The notes under the pieces are model-generated. The model saw only the letters and a program-made list of their open reading frames with translations, was not told the origin of the DNA and searched no databases. A stretch of DNA of 27,252 bases from SURF-32 sp964648365 (GTDB lineage Bacteria; Planctomycetota; Phycisphaerae; UBA1845). Below, piece by piece: positions 14,201-21,341 of this stretch. The position numbers and the translations under genes were made by a program. The DNA is taken from the NCBI GenBank assembly GCA_964648365.1, contig CAZYLK010000074.1, positions 1-27,252 of the forward strand, in the 5' to 3' direction. Within the stretch, counting starts at the first letter, position 1, and each line of letters begins with the position of its first letter.

Positions 14201-16402
14201 CTCGGCCGAGGCCGGGTCGTTGGCGAACACGCGGGCCTGAACAAGGCCCTTGTACGACCGCAATATGCCCGCCGCCGCCTCGTCCGCCTGCTGCTCTTGC
14301 AGCTTGAGCGCTTCGTTGAGCACGTCCGTCGCTTCGGCGATGCGGTTGGTGATGAGGTAGCGTTCCCCCCTCCCGAGCAGGAACGTCGCCCGTTCGGCAG
14401 CCGACTCCGGCGCGGCCACGGGGAACGCGACGATGCGCACGAACTCGACGGCGCCGATCGCATCTACCGTTGTCCGCAGTGATTCCAGCGGCGCCGGCGG
14501 CGGTTCCTCCCGGCTCTGGCCGTCGCGGCTGATGATGTGAACCAGTTCGTCGCCGTCGTAGCGCCACGTCCAATCCGACCGGGCCGGCGCCCAGGTCAGC
14601 GCTGCGGCATGGGGCCACTCGTTCCAGGCGGGCAGGGGCTGCGCCGAAGCCAGCACCACGAACGCGAAAAGGCCCTCTGAATCGCCGAGGTTGACGAACT
14701 CGGCCTGTTCCTCCGGATGAACGATGTGCGTCCGCTGAGGCGGCGGCATCGCCTTGCTGGTGGGAAAGCACAACTCGGTCGTGCCGTCGGGCCGCATCGC
14801 CAGAATGTACGTGTACATGGGCGACGGCAGTTCGATCTCGATGCGCGCCTCGTCGAACGTGTTCGCGACCGAAGTCGTCACGCCGACAACATCGACGGAT
14901 GTCGGCTTGCGGCCGTGCAGATTGATGAGCGGCGCGTACGGATCGTCCACGATGGCGCGGCGGGCGCGATGAATGCGCTCCGCGGCCGCCAGCGCCTTGG
15001 CGGCGCCCACTTCGTCGCCATCCGCCTTGAGTTTCTCCGCGATCCGCCGGTGCTCGTCCTCACCCTGAATGGACGTAAGGATCTGCTCAAATGCCTGCGA
15101 GCGCTGTCGCGCCTCCTGTTCCGCCTCGGCCTGCGCCTGCTGGGCGACTTCGGCGGCGTGCCGTGCGGAAATCGCATCGTCACGTTGCGTCTTGAGCCCC
15201 ACAACAAAGAGCGCGCTGAGTACCAGCATGGCGGCGATGAAGCCCGATGGAATCTTATTGCGGGCGACCAGTTTGCGAAGCTGATACACGGCGCTCGGCG
15301 GGCGCGCCATGATCGGCTCGTTGTCCATGAACCGGCGGATGTCGTCGGAGAACGACTGGCAGGACTCGTAGCGGCGGTTGACGTCCTTTTCCAGCGCCTT
15401 GAGCACGATCGTCTCGACGTCGCCCGCCAGTGCCCGGCGGATGGTGCTCGGACGGCGGGGCGCCTGGTCGCAGACGATGCGGATGGCCTCGTGGATGCGG
15501 GCGCTGCGGACGTCGTACGGCATCTCGCCGGTCAGCATCTCGTAAAGCAGGATGCCCAGCGAGTAGATGTCGCTGCGGATGTCGATCTCGTCCGGATTGC
15601 CGCGGGCCTGCTCGGGACTCATATAGGCCAGCGTGCCCTGGATCTGCCCGACCTGCGTAATCATGGCGGTCACGGCCGCGTCGCCGTCGGTGATGCGAGC
15701 CAGGCCGAAGTCGAGAATCTTCGGCGTGCCGGTCGAATCGACCAGGATGTTGCTGGGTTTCAGGTCGCGGTGGATGACGCCGCGCTGGTGGGCGTAGGTG
15801 ATCGCCTCGCACACTTTGCGGAACAGCACCAGGCGATCGGTCAGGCGAAGGTTGTTCTTGGTGACGTAGTCGATCAGCGGCAGGCCGCGGACCAGTTCCA
15901 TGGCGAAGTAGTGGCGGCCTTCGTCGGTGCGGCCGGACTCGTAGATGGACGCGATGAACGGGTGCTTGAGGCGGGCGAGCGTGGCGGCCTCCCGCTCCAG
16001 CATCCGCAGATGCTCGGCGTCGACGAACCGCCCGCCGCGGACGACCTTAAGCGCCACGCCGCGCTTCGGGTGAGCCTGCTGGGCCTCGTAGACGATGCCC
16101 ATGCCGCCTTCGCCGAGCAATCCGCGGATCGAATAGTCGCCGATCCGATCGGGGGGCGGCTCGCGGAGCACGGCCGCAAGGTCCGATGAACCGAACTTCA
16201 CCGCCCCGATGCGATCGCTGCTGGATTCGTCCTTCAGGGCGACGTGCGGCCCGGCGTCGTGGCGCAGCAGATCCTCCACCTCGACGCGGATGTCCGCGTC
16301 GTCGGCGCAGGCGCGCTCCAGAAAGGCCGTGCGCGCCTCTCCCTGTAGCGCCACGGCCTGACGGAACAACGACTCGATGCGTTCGAATCGCTCCCGGTTC
16401 AT
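11267..16402 (-). CDS. Giant Ser/Thr protein kinase with DUF4384-like, TPR, CHAT-like and PDZ-like regions
   Basis: A 1711-residue protein. After a helical sigma-partner-like N-terminus (1-85) comes a full kinase domain (about 90-365): GEGGMG loop (97-102), Lys119 in VALKV, HRDLKPSN (211-218, Asp213), DFG (231-233) and MSPEQ (261-265), so it should be active. One membrane segment (about 387-403) and a charged coiled coil (405-470) follow. A DUF4384-like region (about 505-640) comes next, then TPR-like helices (about 665-1060). The C-terminal part (about 1200-1711) looks like a CHAT peptidase fold interrupted by a PDZ-like domain (about 1350-1430, GVYVATVRSGSNAARNGLRTGD). Cys1572 (VLADCRS) fits the CHAT nucleophile, but the motif expected to hold the catalytic His reads IHVAAPV, with Pro1516 at that position. 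ATG 16402 overlaps the sigma-factor stop (ATGA), so expression is coupled. It probably senses or docks proteins and signals through the kinase. Confidence 0.88.
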   Translation of the reverse strand: MNRERFERIESLFRQAVALQGEARTAFLERACADDADIRVEVEDLLRHDAGPHVALKDESSSDRIGAVKFGSSDLAAVLREPPPDRIGDYSIRGLLGEGGMGIVYEAQQAHPKRGVALKVVRGGRFVDAEHLRMLEREAATLARLKHPFIASIYESGRTDEGRHYFAMELVRGLPLIDYVTKNNLRLTDRLVLFRKVCEAITYAHQRGVIHRDLKPSNILVDSTGTPKILDFGLARITDGDAAVTAMITQVGQIQGTLAYMSPEQARGNPDEIDIRSDIYSLGILLYEMLTGEMPYDVRSARIHEAIRIVCDQAPRRPSTIRRALAGDVETIVLKALEKDVNRRYESCQSFSDDIRRFMDNEPIMARPPSAVYQLRKLVARNKIPSGFIAAMLVLSALFVVGLKTQRDDAISARHAAEVAQQAQAEAEQEARQRSQAFEQILTSIQGEDEHRRIAEKLKADGDEVGAAKALAAAERIHRARRAIVDDPYAPLINLHGRKPTSVDVVGVTTSVANTFDEARIEIELPSPMYTYILAMRPDGTTELCFPTSKAMPPPQRTHIVHPEEQAEFVNLGDSEGLFAFVVLASAQPLPAWNEWPHAAALTWAPARSDWTWRYDGDELVHIISRDGQSREEPPPAPLESLRTTVDAIGAVEFVRIVAFPVAAPESAAERATFLLGRGERYLITNRIAEATDVLNEALKLQEQQADEAAAGILRSYKGLVQARVFANDPASAETIAQTALSWRQTLQRPHDETLLGLNALYATTQYLLGRRERAVELAEANLDLCLREFGPDHPRTYGEYNNIAPWYLSVNRRGDAERAARRAVEGYTRMRGELSDDAAATQYGLAKALFAQGRYQEAAAAARAALPAFVESLGHDHSMTAEVSAFLAGLLMRMGDVAPAAPLIDEALARTREPWIKNEKAVALFQSGQADQAEAALREVEAALAAARTDTGDDHDWRVVASNLAVVLEARGALEEAVTWRQKVADAARERLGDAHPITLDAARRVAGALLRAGLMERASEVSVEAGRVCVERFGPAHPYSVALSQLQLQIAAAVDDGSADALTAWDERPRSLIPERWAAERALPTPIEPPWSSSGEEAWVTVGALAQAGRGADAWRAAEEALARGGLDAATRRHLRPYSADERRELENRLDQLSKWKTPPAGDGTADDGQALEEWRRGLGAALASSEQYLQQLQQKYGPPGGEVWDIDRVRAALKDKEALVVLARSGESTWLGVLTKASGPDWSSLPAEQAAAGNDGDALRTFLSEALDKAGDLDHVLIAATPLARRSAPGDPFDVPASVVTSGSMLAWLRGGNGGAADPPAAGSILDVSAPTLKPAPAQMELPAPPASGVYVATVRSGSNAARNGLRTGDVVLTFDGKPVPSVERWRTMVSIAADVLADAPDAPISVEVWRRGQTLPLSIQPGMWGVRPSALDAGRVVANCRMSDLLDRLVAAPAAAAGPAAYGDAWLGAALKGVPEAQVTAMHGAHANWNTLCEWSELGGLRKYGVIHVAAPVIVAPASGMHSALLLSPGQNPAGATTHGRPHDGACSPVDLAGRLDVSATVVVLADCRSVVKAPPAGGDARIPAAGNLTSGHLSLAEALLRAGARNVLLNVRPLDPVASPLLLERFYRRLLTSKATPAAALSGARLDVQAMTWDELRASLAGKVADVDAAVRRLRESGQAATGAVPARPFDAVAIGSEYVLIGGGQ

Positions 16403-17001
16403 TCGTCGCTGTCTTCGGCGAGCTCTTTCGAGAGCCACGCCCGGGCCATCCGCCAGTCTCCCTCGACTGTCGTCTTGGATACACCCAGAACGTGGGCAAC
16501 CTCCTCAACCGTCAGGCCCGCGAAAAAGCGCAATTCCACCACGCGGGCCTTCCGCTCGTCGAGCTGGGCCAGTTCGTTGAGAGCGTCGTCCAGGGCGATC
16601 ATGTCGACATCGGCCGTGACCTCGATGTCGATATTCTCGTCCAGGGCGAATTTCTGCCGCCCACCGCCCCGTTTGACGGCGTTACGGTCGCGCCAGTGGT
16701 TCAGGAGGATCTGCCGCATGGCGGTTGCTGCGATTGCAAAAAAGTGGGCGCGGTCGTTCCACTTGGCGGAGGACTGATCCACGAGCTTGAGGTAGGCCTC
16801 GTGGACGATCGCGGTCGCCTGAAGCGTGTGCCCCGCGTCCCTGCCCGCAAAGTATCGCCCGGCGAGCGCCCGAAGCTGGTCGTAGACGGACGGGAAAAGC
16901 TGGTTGGCCGCGTCGCTGTCGCCGCTGGAGACCCGCTGCAACATGCGCGTAGTCTCATCTGGATCTGGCAGGTTCACCGGGCTGTTCGCGTCGTCCGTCA
17001 T
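16399..17001 (-). CDS. ECF RNA polymerase sigma factor (SigE/TIGR02999-like)
   Basis: A 200-residue sigma factor. Region 2 (about 17-105) contains QLFPSVYDQLRALAGRYF, TLQATAIVHEAYLKLV and HFFAIAATAMRQILLNHWRDR, a near-signature of the TIGR02999-type family frequent in planctomycetes. Region 4 (about 135-192) ends with the helix-turn-helix TVEEVAHVLGVSKTTVEGDW. No anti-sigma gene is adjacent; instead the stop overlaps the start of a giant kinase gene, the arrangement known for planctomycete ECF groups controlled by Ser/Thr kinases. ATG 17001 was chosen over ATG 17043 because the latter lies beside the palindromic repeat at 17041-17059 and adds 14 residues unlike the family. Neither start has a strong ribosome site. 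Target promoters are unknown. Confidence 0.92.
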   Translation of the reverse strand: MTDDANSPVNLPDPDETTRMLQRVSSGDSDAANQLFPSVYDQLRALAGRYFAGRDAGHTLQATAIVHEAYLKLVDQSSAKWNDRAHFFAIAATAMRQILLNHWRDRNAVKRGGGRQKFALDENIDIEVTADVDMIALDDALNELAQLDERKARVVELRFFAGLTVEEVAHVLGVSKTTVEGDWRMARAWLSKELAEDSDE

Positions 17002-17347
17002 AGCGTTGCTGCATTCACGCGCTGCAAGTGGCACGTGCGGCACCGGTTTTCAACCGGTGACTTCCGCCCGTGGAGCGGTCGGCTGCACCCTCAGAGCCCC
17101 GGCATTCATGCCGGGAGTCCCGGAAGACCGCACCGGTTCCAAACCGATACAACACCTGCTCCATTCTCGAAAGCCCGTCCGTTGAAGTCAAACCGGGGCG
17201 GCGGCAAGACTTATGCGTCGTGCGACTACGGGGCCAGCCGGCGGGCCTCACGTTCCGCTTCCGCGTGGGCTGGTGTCGCCCGTCGAGTCCCGCAGTCTTG
17301 TGCCCGCGCGGTTGACACTGGCCTCGTGAATGTTGCGACTTCAAATC
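17002..17347. repeat. Gene-free stretch with families A and B palindromes
   Basis: These 346 bp carry three repeat copies: a perfect family A palindrome CACCGGTT-TTC-AACCGGTG (17041-17059), a family B palindrome CCCGGCAT-TC-ATGCCGGG (17098-17115) and a decayed family A copy CACCGGTT-CCA-AACCGAT (17131-17147). The remainder to 17347 shows no gene. The promoter of the sigma-factor gene should lie here on the minus strand, but no convincing site was found by eye. Confidence 0.8.
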
Positions 17348-17689
17348 CTACGCTTGATCCGTCGGACGCCCGCACTCCGGGCATCGTCTCGATTCGTTGC
17401 CGGTCAGATCGTACCCACAGCGGCAGAACCCCGGCGGTGGCGGGGCGATCCGCTTTTGCATCCGCCGGATCACGTAGATCCACAGGCCCATGAACACCGG
17501 ACTGCCGAACGCCAGCACCGCCGTCGTGACGACCACGATGCGATCCATCGCGGACATGCCGCCGCACATGCTGTGTCGCTGGTAGCCGATCAGCGGCAGG
17601 ACGAAGTACTCGAAGCCGGCGAGCGTCGCGCAGTGCAACATGCCTGCGAGAAACGTGGCACCGATCCACCAGACGATTCGACTCACCAT
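17348..17689 (-). CDS. Small membrane protein with C-terminal CGYDLTGN zinc ribbon
   Basis: A 113-residue protein with two hydrophobic segments (about 3-30, IVWWIGATFLAGMLHCATLAG, and 53-79, IVVVTTAVLAFGSPVFMGLWIYVI), a short Arg/Lys stretch, a Pro run and the zinc ribbon CRCGYDLTGNESRRCPECG. The same ribbon ends the protein at 10563-11183. In each case it follows a hydrophobic segment and a basic stretch, so it should sit on the cytoplasmic side (inference). ATG 17689 starts the first hydrophobic segment; the frame stays open upstream to 17749 but that part overlaps the CAP-domain gene. It lies 7 bp after the CAP gene stop, so the two are probably cotranscribed. The function is unknown. Confidence 0.75.
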   Translation of the reverse strand: MVSRIVWWIGATFLAGMLHCATLAGFEYFVLPLIGYQRHSMCGGMSAMDRIVVVTTAVLAFGSPVFMGLWIYVIRRMQKRIAPPPPGFCRCGYDLTGNESRRCPECGRPTDQA

Positions 17690-17696
17690 TGTGACT

Positions 17697-18395
17697 TCAG
17701 CGCGGCGCGCCGAATACCTGGGTCCAGGTGTTGTCAGAGTCGTAGCCAACGCCGAGTTCCGTGAAGGACGGGTTCATGATGTTGGCGCAGTGGCCGTCGC
17801 TGTCCATCCACGCCTCGACGACCTGCTCGGGCGTCAACTGCCCGTACGCGATGTTCTCGCCCCAGGTTCGCGGCACGTATCCGGTCTGTGCGATGCGTTC
17901 GCCTGGGCCGTCGCCGTCGGGGTTGGTATGGTCGAAGAAACCGCGCTCGACCATGTCGCGGGAATGGTTGCGCGCGGCGCAGCGCAGCGCGGCGTTGGAA
18001 ACCACCGGGTCGGTGGGGGCGAATCGACCCTGCTCGCCGCAGGTCGCGCCGCGGGCGCGCTCCGCGTTGACGAGTTCCAGCACGCGATCCTCGAAAGTCA
18101 CCTGGTCCGCGGCGGCGCCCGAGACTTGATCGCAGTACGCCACTTCGGGCAGGTCGACGTCTTCCACATCGCTGTCCGAGCGGTTGTCGTTCGATGAGCC
18201 GTCCGGCAGGAACTCCAGGGGTACGACGCAGCCACCGCCGCCCGTGGCCGTCATGACCGCGACCGCGAGCATGATTCGCGCGGCTCCGCGTGGCGGCCGG
18301 CTCGTCCATGTTTCCCGAATCAGCGCAGCCTGGGGTGAATCCTCGTTGCGTTCCGGTTCGGTTGGGGCTTCCACGGGTGACATCCTCTGGTCCAT
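17697..18395 (-). CDS. CAP (SCP/PR-1) domain protein, probable lipoprotein
   Basis: A 232-residue product. The C-terminal 135 residues are a CAP domain with the conserved cavity residues His156 (FFDHTNPDG), Glu180 (WGENIAYG), His202 (DGHCANIMNP) and Glu213 (FTELGVGY). Bacterial CAP proteins of this YkwD-like type are secreted; their biochemical activity is mostly unknown. A hydrophobic segment with a possible lipobox (IMLAVAVMTATGGGGC, Cys56) precedes an acidic linker, so export and lipid anchoring are likely though the lipobox is weak. The start is uncertain: ATG 18395 is given, but ATG 18272, just before the hydrophobic segment, would make a more usual lipoprotein signal, and the frame is open to 18482. 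The small zinc-ribbon gene follows after 7 bp. Confidence 0.8.
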   Translation of the reverse strand: MDQRMSPVEAPTEPERNEDSPQAALIRETWTSRPPRGAARIMLAVAVMTATGGGGCVVPLEFLPDGSSNDNRSDSDVEDVDLPEVAYCDQVSGAAADQVTFEDRVLELVNAERARGATCGEQGRFAPTDPVVSNAALRCAARNHSRDMVERGFFDHTNPDGDGPGERIAQTGYVPRTWGENIAYGQLTPEQVVEAWMDSDGHCANIMNPSFTELGVGYDSDNTWTQVFGAPR

Positions 18396-18743
18396 TTCAG
18401 TTGTCGTCTCGCATCGGGTCAGGGGCGCCGCGGCGCTGCGGCGTGGCGCTGCGTCATTTGCGCTTGCCTCGCGTCCGGCCATCCGGCTTTGCGCCCTGCA
18501 CCCCCTTGATTATTCCTCGGGCATCATGCACGCTTTCCGCTGAGATCGCATGCCCGGTCGATGCGCGGAACGCCGGGCGACGCAGCCGACGGTCTGTACG
18601 GCAGGCACAGCGTTCGCCCGGAGGGGCGGGTCGGCTGCTCTGTTTATCGGAGTTTCGGTACTTTGGATCACGCATCAAGTCAGTCAGACGGCCGGCCGCG
18701 GGCAGACCTGCCGGCGCCGCAGGGCCGTCGCGCCTTCGCGCCC
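18396..18743. other. Divergent gap between CAP-protein gene and phosphodiesterase gene
   Basis: About 350 bp with no independent gene. Its right part is open in frame with the phosphodiesterase from 18561, but the encoded residues are Arg/Gly/Pro-rich and unlike the family, so it is treated as leader. A TTG at 18663 with CGGAG ten bases upstream is an alternative start for that gene. No clear promoter hexamers were found. Confidence 0.4.
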
Positions 18744-20357
18744 GTGGCCGAGCGGGTGCTGGTCATCGGCCTCGACGGGGCGACCATGAACGTCCTGGGA
18801 CCGCTCATGGACGAAGGACGGATGCCCAGGCTCGCCGAAGTCGTTCGACGCGGGGCCACCGGCATCCTCTGGTCGACCGTCCCGCCGGTCACGCCGGCCG
18901 CGTGGACGACGTTTCTGACCGGTAAGAATCCCGGTTCCCACGGCGCCCTCGACTTCGAATACTACGACGCCAACGCCGGGCTGATCCGCTTCCACAGCAC
19001 CCGGTCGCTGGGCCGCAATCGCAACCTCTGGCAGATTCTCTCTGATGAGGGCTTTCGCGTCGGCAGCGTCAACGTTCCTCTGACCTATCCGCCCATCTCG
19101 CTGGATAACGGATTCGTCGTCAGCGGTTTCGAGACGCCCGGGCCGCAGTCCGACTTCGTCTCGCCGCCGCGTCTGCGCGACGAGATCCTTGCCCGCTGGC
19201 CGGACCCGACGCTCAAGTCCAAGTGGAAGCGCAAGGTCGGCGGCGGCGAGGATCTGTTTCAGCACAATCTCGACTACATCGCCGCCAGCTTCCACCAGGG
19301 CGCCGACATGACCATGTACCTCGGCGACCGCGAGAAGTGGGACGTGCTCATGGTCGTCTTCAAACTCGTGGACAACCTTCAGCACAAGACGTGGAAGCAC
19401 ATCGACCCGCGCTGGCGCGATCGGGAACCGGCCCGCCGCGACGCGGTCAAGGCCTGTTTCGGTGCGCTCGACGACGCGATCGGCAAGCTGCTGGACTACG
19501 CCGCCGCGCATCGTGCATCGATCATCATGGTCTCGGACCACGGACACGGCTCGCTGGAGGGAACCTGCTACCCCAACGTGCTGCTGAAGCGATGGGGGTA
19601 TTTGCGGCTGCAGCGCGGCTGGCCGCGCATCCAGGCGCAGCTCGACCGGCTCATGCGCCGCAAGAAGCCCGGTAACGCGCTCGCCCAGCCGGAGGGCATC
19701 GAGAAGCATGTACCGGTTGATCTGACCCGCACCCGCGCGTGCGTGATGCATGCCGGCAACGGCGGCTTTCTGTACATCAACCTGAAGGGTCGCCAGCCGA
19801 CCGGCATCGTCGAGCCGCGCGACTATGAGCCGCTGCGCGACGAGATCAAGGCCAGGCTGCTGGAAAAGCGCGCCACCTCGCGCACCGGCGAGGTCTTCCG
19901 CGTGTTTCCCGAGGTCCATAAACCGGAGGAATTGTACGGCTGCACGCGGGCCGACCAGCCCTGGATGCCCGATCTGATTCTGATCCAGCACGATCCGATC
20001 GCCGTCGGCCGGCGCATCAAGGGCAGCAAGTCGATCGACTGGTTTTCCTACGGAAAGCTGGAGGGCACGCATCGCAAGGAGGGGATTCTCATCGCGGACG
20101 GGCCGGGCATCGCCCACCGTACGGATTTGTCGGCGAACATCGCCGACTGCACGCCGACCATCCTGGCCATGATGGGCCTGCGCATTCCGGCCGACATGCA
20201 CGGCCGCGTCATAGAACGTATGTTCGAGAAACCACCCGTCATAGAACGAGCTACGCCGGAAGCCTTCGAACCCGTGGAAGCCCCCACGGAAGTCTACAGC
20301 GAGGCGGAACTGGCAGAAGTGACCGAGCGCCTCACCGATCTTGGATATATGGAGTGA
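18744..20357 (+). CDS. Alkaline-phosphatase-superfamily phosphodiesterase/nucleotide pyrophosphatase
   Basis: A 537-residue protein of the type I phosphodiesterase/nucleotide pyrophosphatase group. The N-terminal strand VLVIGLDGAT supplies metal ligand Asp11. VTPAAWTTFLTGKNPGSHG (from 49) holds the nucleophilic Thr region. MVSDHGHGSLEG supplies Asp265 and His266, the second metal site. A later GTHRKEGILIADGP block is also characteristic. No signal peptide is visible, so it is probably cytoplasmic. The substrate may be a nucleotide, phospholipid or phosphonate and cannot be told from sequence. GTG 18744 was chosen because the conserved domain begins four codons later; TTG 18663 is the alternative. 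It is divergent from the CAP gene and is followed by the repeat-flanked transposase locus. Confidence 0.85.
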   Translation: MAERVLVIGLDGATMNVLGPLMDEGRMPRLAEVVRRGATGILWSTVPPVTPAAWTTFLTGKNPGSHGALDFEYYDANAGLIRFHSTRSLGRNRNLWQILSDEGFRVGSVNVPLTYPPISLDNGFVVSGFETPGPQSDFVSPPRLRDEILARWPDPTLKSKWKRKVGGGEDLFQHNLDYIAASFHQGADMTMYLGDREKWDVLMVVFKLVDNLQHKTWKHIDPRWRDREPARRDAVKACFGALDDAIGKLLDYAAAHRASIIMVSDHGHGSLEGTCYPNVLLKRWGYLRLQRGWPRIQAQLDRLMRRKKPGNALAQPEGIEKHVPVDLTRTRACVMHAGNGGFLYINLKGRQPTGIVEPRDYEPLRDEIKARLLEKRATSRTGEVFRVFPEVHKPEELYGCTRADQPWMPDLILIQHDPIAVGRRIKGSKSIDWFSYGKLEGTHRKEGILIADGPGIAHRTDLSANIADCTPTILAMMGLRIPADMHGRVIERMFEKPPVIERATPEAFEPVEAPTEVYSEAELAEVTERLTDLGYME

Positions 20358-20478
20358 CCATCGCGGCGACGCATGCGCGCGCACGATCGTGCGCTCTCGT
20401 GCGACGCTCGAAGGGCGCTCGATGCGATAGCCGAGCGCCTCCGCCCGTGGTAGAATGAGACCCGCAGGAGGTTTGCAC

Positions 20479-20544
20479 ACGAGTCGCCGCTGTTCGCCCG
20501 AAGGGCGCACGATGTTAGCCAGGGGCTTCAGCCCCTGGCAGGCT
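20479..20544 (+). repeat. REP-like 66-bp unit (family C), copy 1
   Basis: This unit contains two hairpins: CGCCC-GAA-GGGCG and, after GCACGATGTTAG, the perfect stem CCAGGGGC-TTCA-GCCCCTGG. It differs from copy 2 (20567-20632) at a single base (CTGGCA against CTGGCG). The sequence GTTAG sits directly 5' of the second stem, similar to the GTAG found 5' of enterobacterial REP hairpins. Confidence 0.9.
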
Positions 20545-20566
20545 CAAACCCGCGAACACTCGCGGT

Positions 20567-20632
20567 ACGAGTCGCCGCTGTTCGCCCGAAGGGCGCACGA
20601 TGTTAGCCAGGGGCTTCAGCCCCTGGCGGGCT
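20567..20632 (+). repeat. REP-like 66-bp unit (family C), copy 2
   Basis: This is a direct repeat of 20479-20544 with a period of 88 bp and one mismatch. Both copies point towards the transposase gene that starts 45 bp downstream. Confidence 0.9.
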
Positions 20633-20677
20633 GCTGCCCCCATTTCTGCCGCCCGCAGGGCGGACGGAGGCGTCACC

Positions 20678-21130
20678 ATGCCAGGCACCTTCACCCAGAA
20701 CTTCTATCACGCCGTCTTCAGCACCAAACAGCGGCAGTACCTGATAACTCCCGACGTAGAGAGCCGTCTTTATCCGTTCATTGGCGGCATCGTGCGCGAC
20801 ATGCGGTGCGAACTGCTGGCGATCAACGGCATGCCGGACCACGTTCACGTCCTCATGGCATTTCGCCCGGACGTGTCCATCTCCGACCTGATCCGGCACA
20901 TCAAGAGCAGATCCTCAAAGTGGGTTAACGAGACGTTTTCCGCCAGCGGCCACTTCTCGTGGCAGGCAGGATACGGCGGATTCACGGTCAGCAGTTCGAT
21001 GTTGCCGAAAGTCCGTAGGTACATCGAGAAACAGAAGGAACATCACAAGGTCCATGATCTTAAGTCAGAGTTCTTGACGTTGCTGGAACGGCACAAGATC
21101 ACCTACGTCGAGGGCGACGTTTTCGGATGA
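20678..21130 (+). CDS. tnpA: Y1 (HUH) transposase of the IS200/REP-associated type
   Basis: A 150-residue protein of the TnpA_REP/Y1 superfamily. The HUH motif is His55-Val-His57 in GMPDHVHVLM. The candidate catalytic tyrosine is Tyr115 in VRRYIEKQKEHH, followed by Gln119. FSWQAGYGGFTVS (93-105) is also conserved in the family. All expected catalytic residues are present and the frame is intact, so the enzyme may be functional. Known members nick and join single-stranded DNA at hairpin ends; REP-associated relatives act on REP hairpins. ATG 20678 has GGAGG seven bases upstream. The frame is open upstream to 20600, but that part encodes the repeat. No TnpB or accessory gene is present. Confidence 0.92.
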   Translation: MPGTFTQNFYHAVFSTKQRQYLITPDVESRLYPFIGGIVRDMRCELLAINGMPDHVHVLMAFRPDVSISDLIRHIKSRSSKWVNETFSASGHFSWQAGYGGFTVSSSMLPKVRRYIEKQKEHHKVHDLKSEFLTLLERHKITYVEGDVFG

Positions 21131-21341
21131 CGGGGAGAGCCCCGGTATTCGTGCGTCCGCCCTTCGGGCGGCGGATGGATGGGGGCTTGCTTACCAGGGG
21201 CTGAGGCCCCTGGCTAACATCGTGCGCCCTTCGGGCGGCAAAGGGGGACGCCGTTCAGGGGCTGAGGCCTGATCCTTTTCCACATTGTTGGCAGGTTCTT
21301 CTTGACTGCGCTCTTAGGGCGTCACTCGCTCCCGCACGGGC
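21131..21341. repeat. Right flank of transposase: inverted REP-like hairpins
   Basis: In order this holds a half copy of family B (21139-21154), a hairpin CCGCCC-TTC-GGGCGG (21157-21171), and an inverted family C copy (21194-21237). The inverted copy matches the reverse complement of bases 18-61 of the left units except for one loop base. A partial hairpin lies near 21254. The remaining 70 bp to the DUF2891 gene show nothing recognisable. Confidence 0.85.

Larger units (their letters stand above)
20358..20677. repeat. Gene-free stretch upstream of transposase: direct REP-like repeats
   Basis: 320 bp with no credible gene. It starts with the perfect 16-bp palindrome GCGCACGATCGTGCGC (20379-20394). 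A TAGAAT at 20451-20456 could be a -10 element, without a good -35. The two 66-bp direct repeats follow and then a hairpin CCGCCC-GCA-GGGCGG (20649-20663). The transposase ribosome site GGAGG is at 20666-20670. Confidence 0.8.
20479..21270 (+). mobile_element. REP/Y1-transposase locus (REPtron-like or IS200-like element)
   Basis: A single transposase gene is bracketed by hairpin repeats in opposite orientation: two direct family C units on the left (20479-20632) and one inverted unit on the right (21194-21237), with an incomplete extra copy near 21254-21268 (CAGGGGCTGAGGCCT). Smaller hairpins flank the gene more closely, CCGCCC-GCA-GGGCGG (20649-20663) and CCGCCC-TTC-GGGCGG (21157-21171). There are no terminal inverted repeats or target duplications of the DDE type, as expected for single-strand HUH transposition. 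Whether it still moves, or is a domesticated gene that spreads the repeats, cannot be told from one locus. Confidence 0.65.

Noticed and set aside
20379..20394. Palindrome GCGCACGATCGTGCGC after the phosphodiesterase gene as a terminator
   Set aside because: It is loop-free and lacks a T tract. It could be an operator or chance; there is no second copy to support a role.
20455..20928. Open frame over the 66-bp repeats and into the transposase gene in another frame
   Set aside because: It encodes the repeat and then an out-of-frame reading of the transposase; no ribosome site and no family resemblance.
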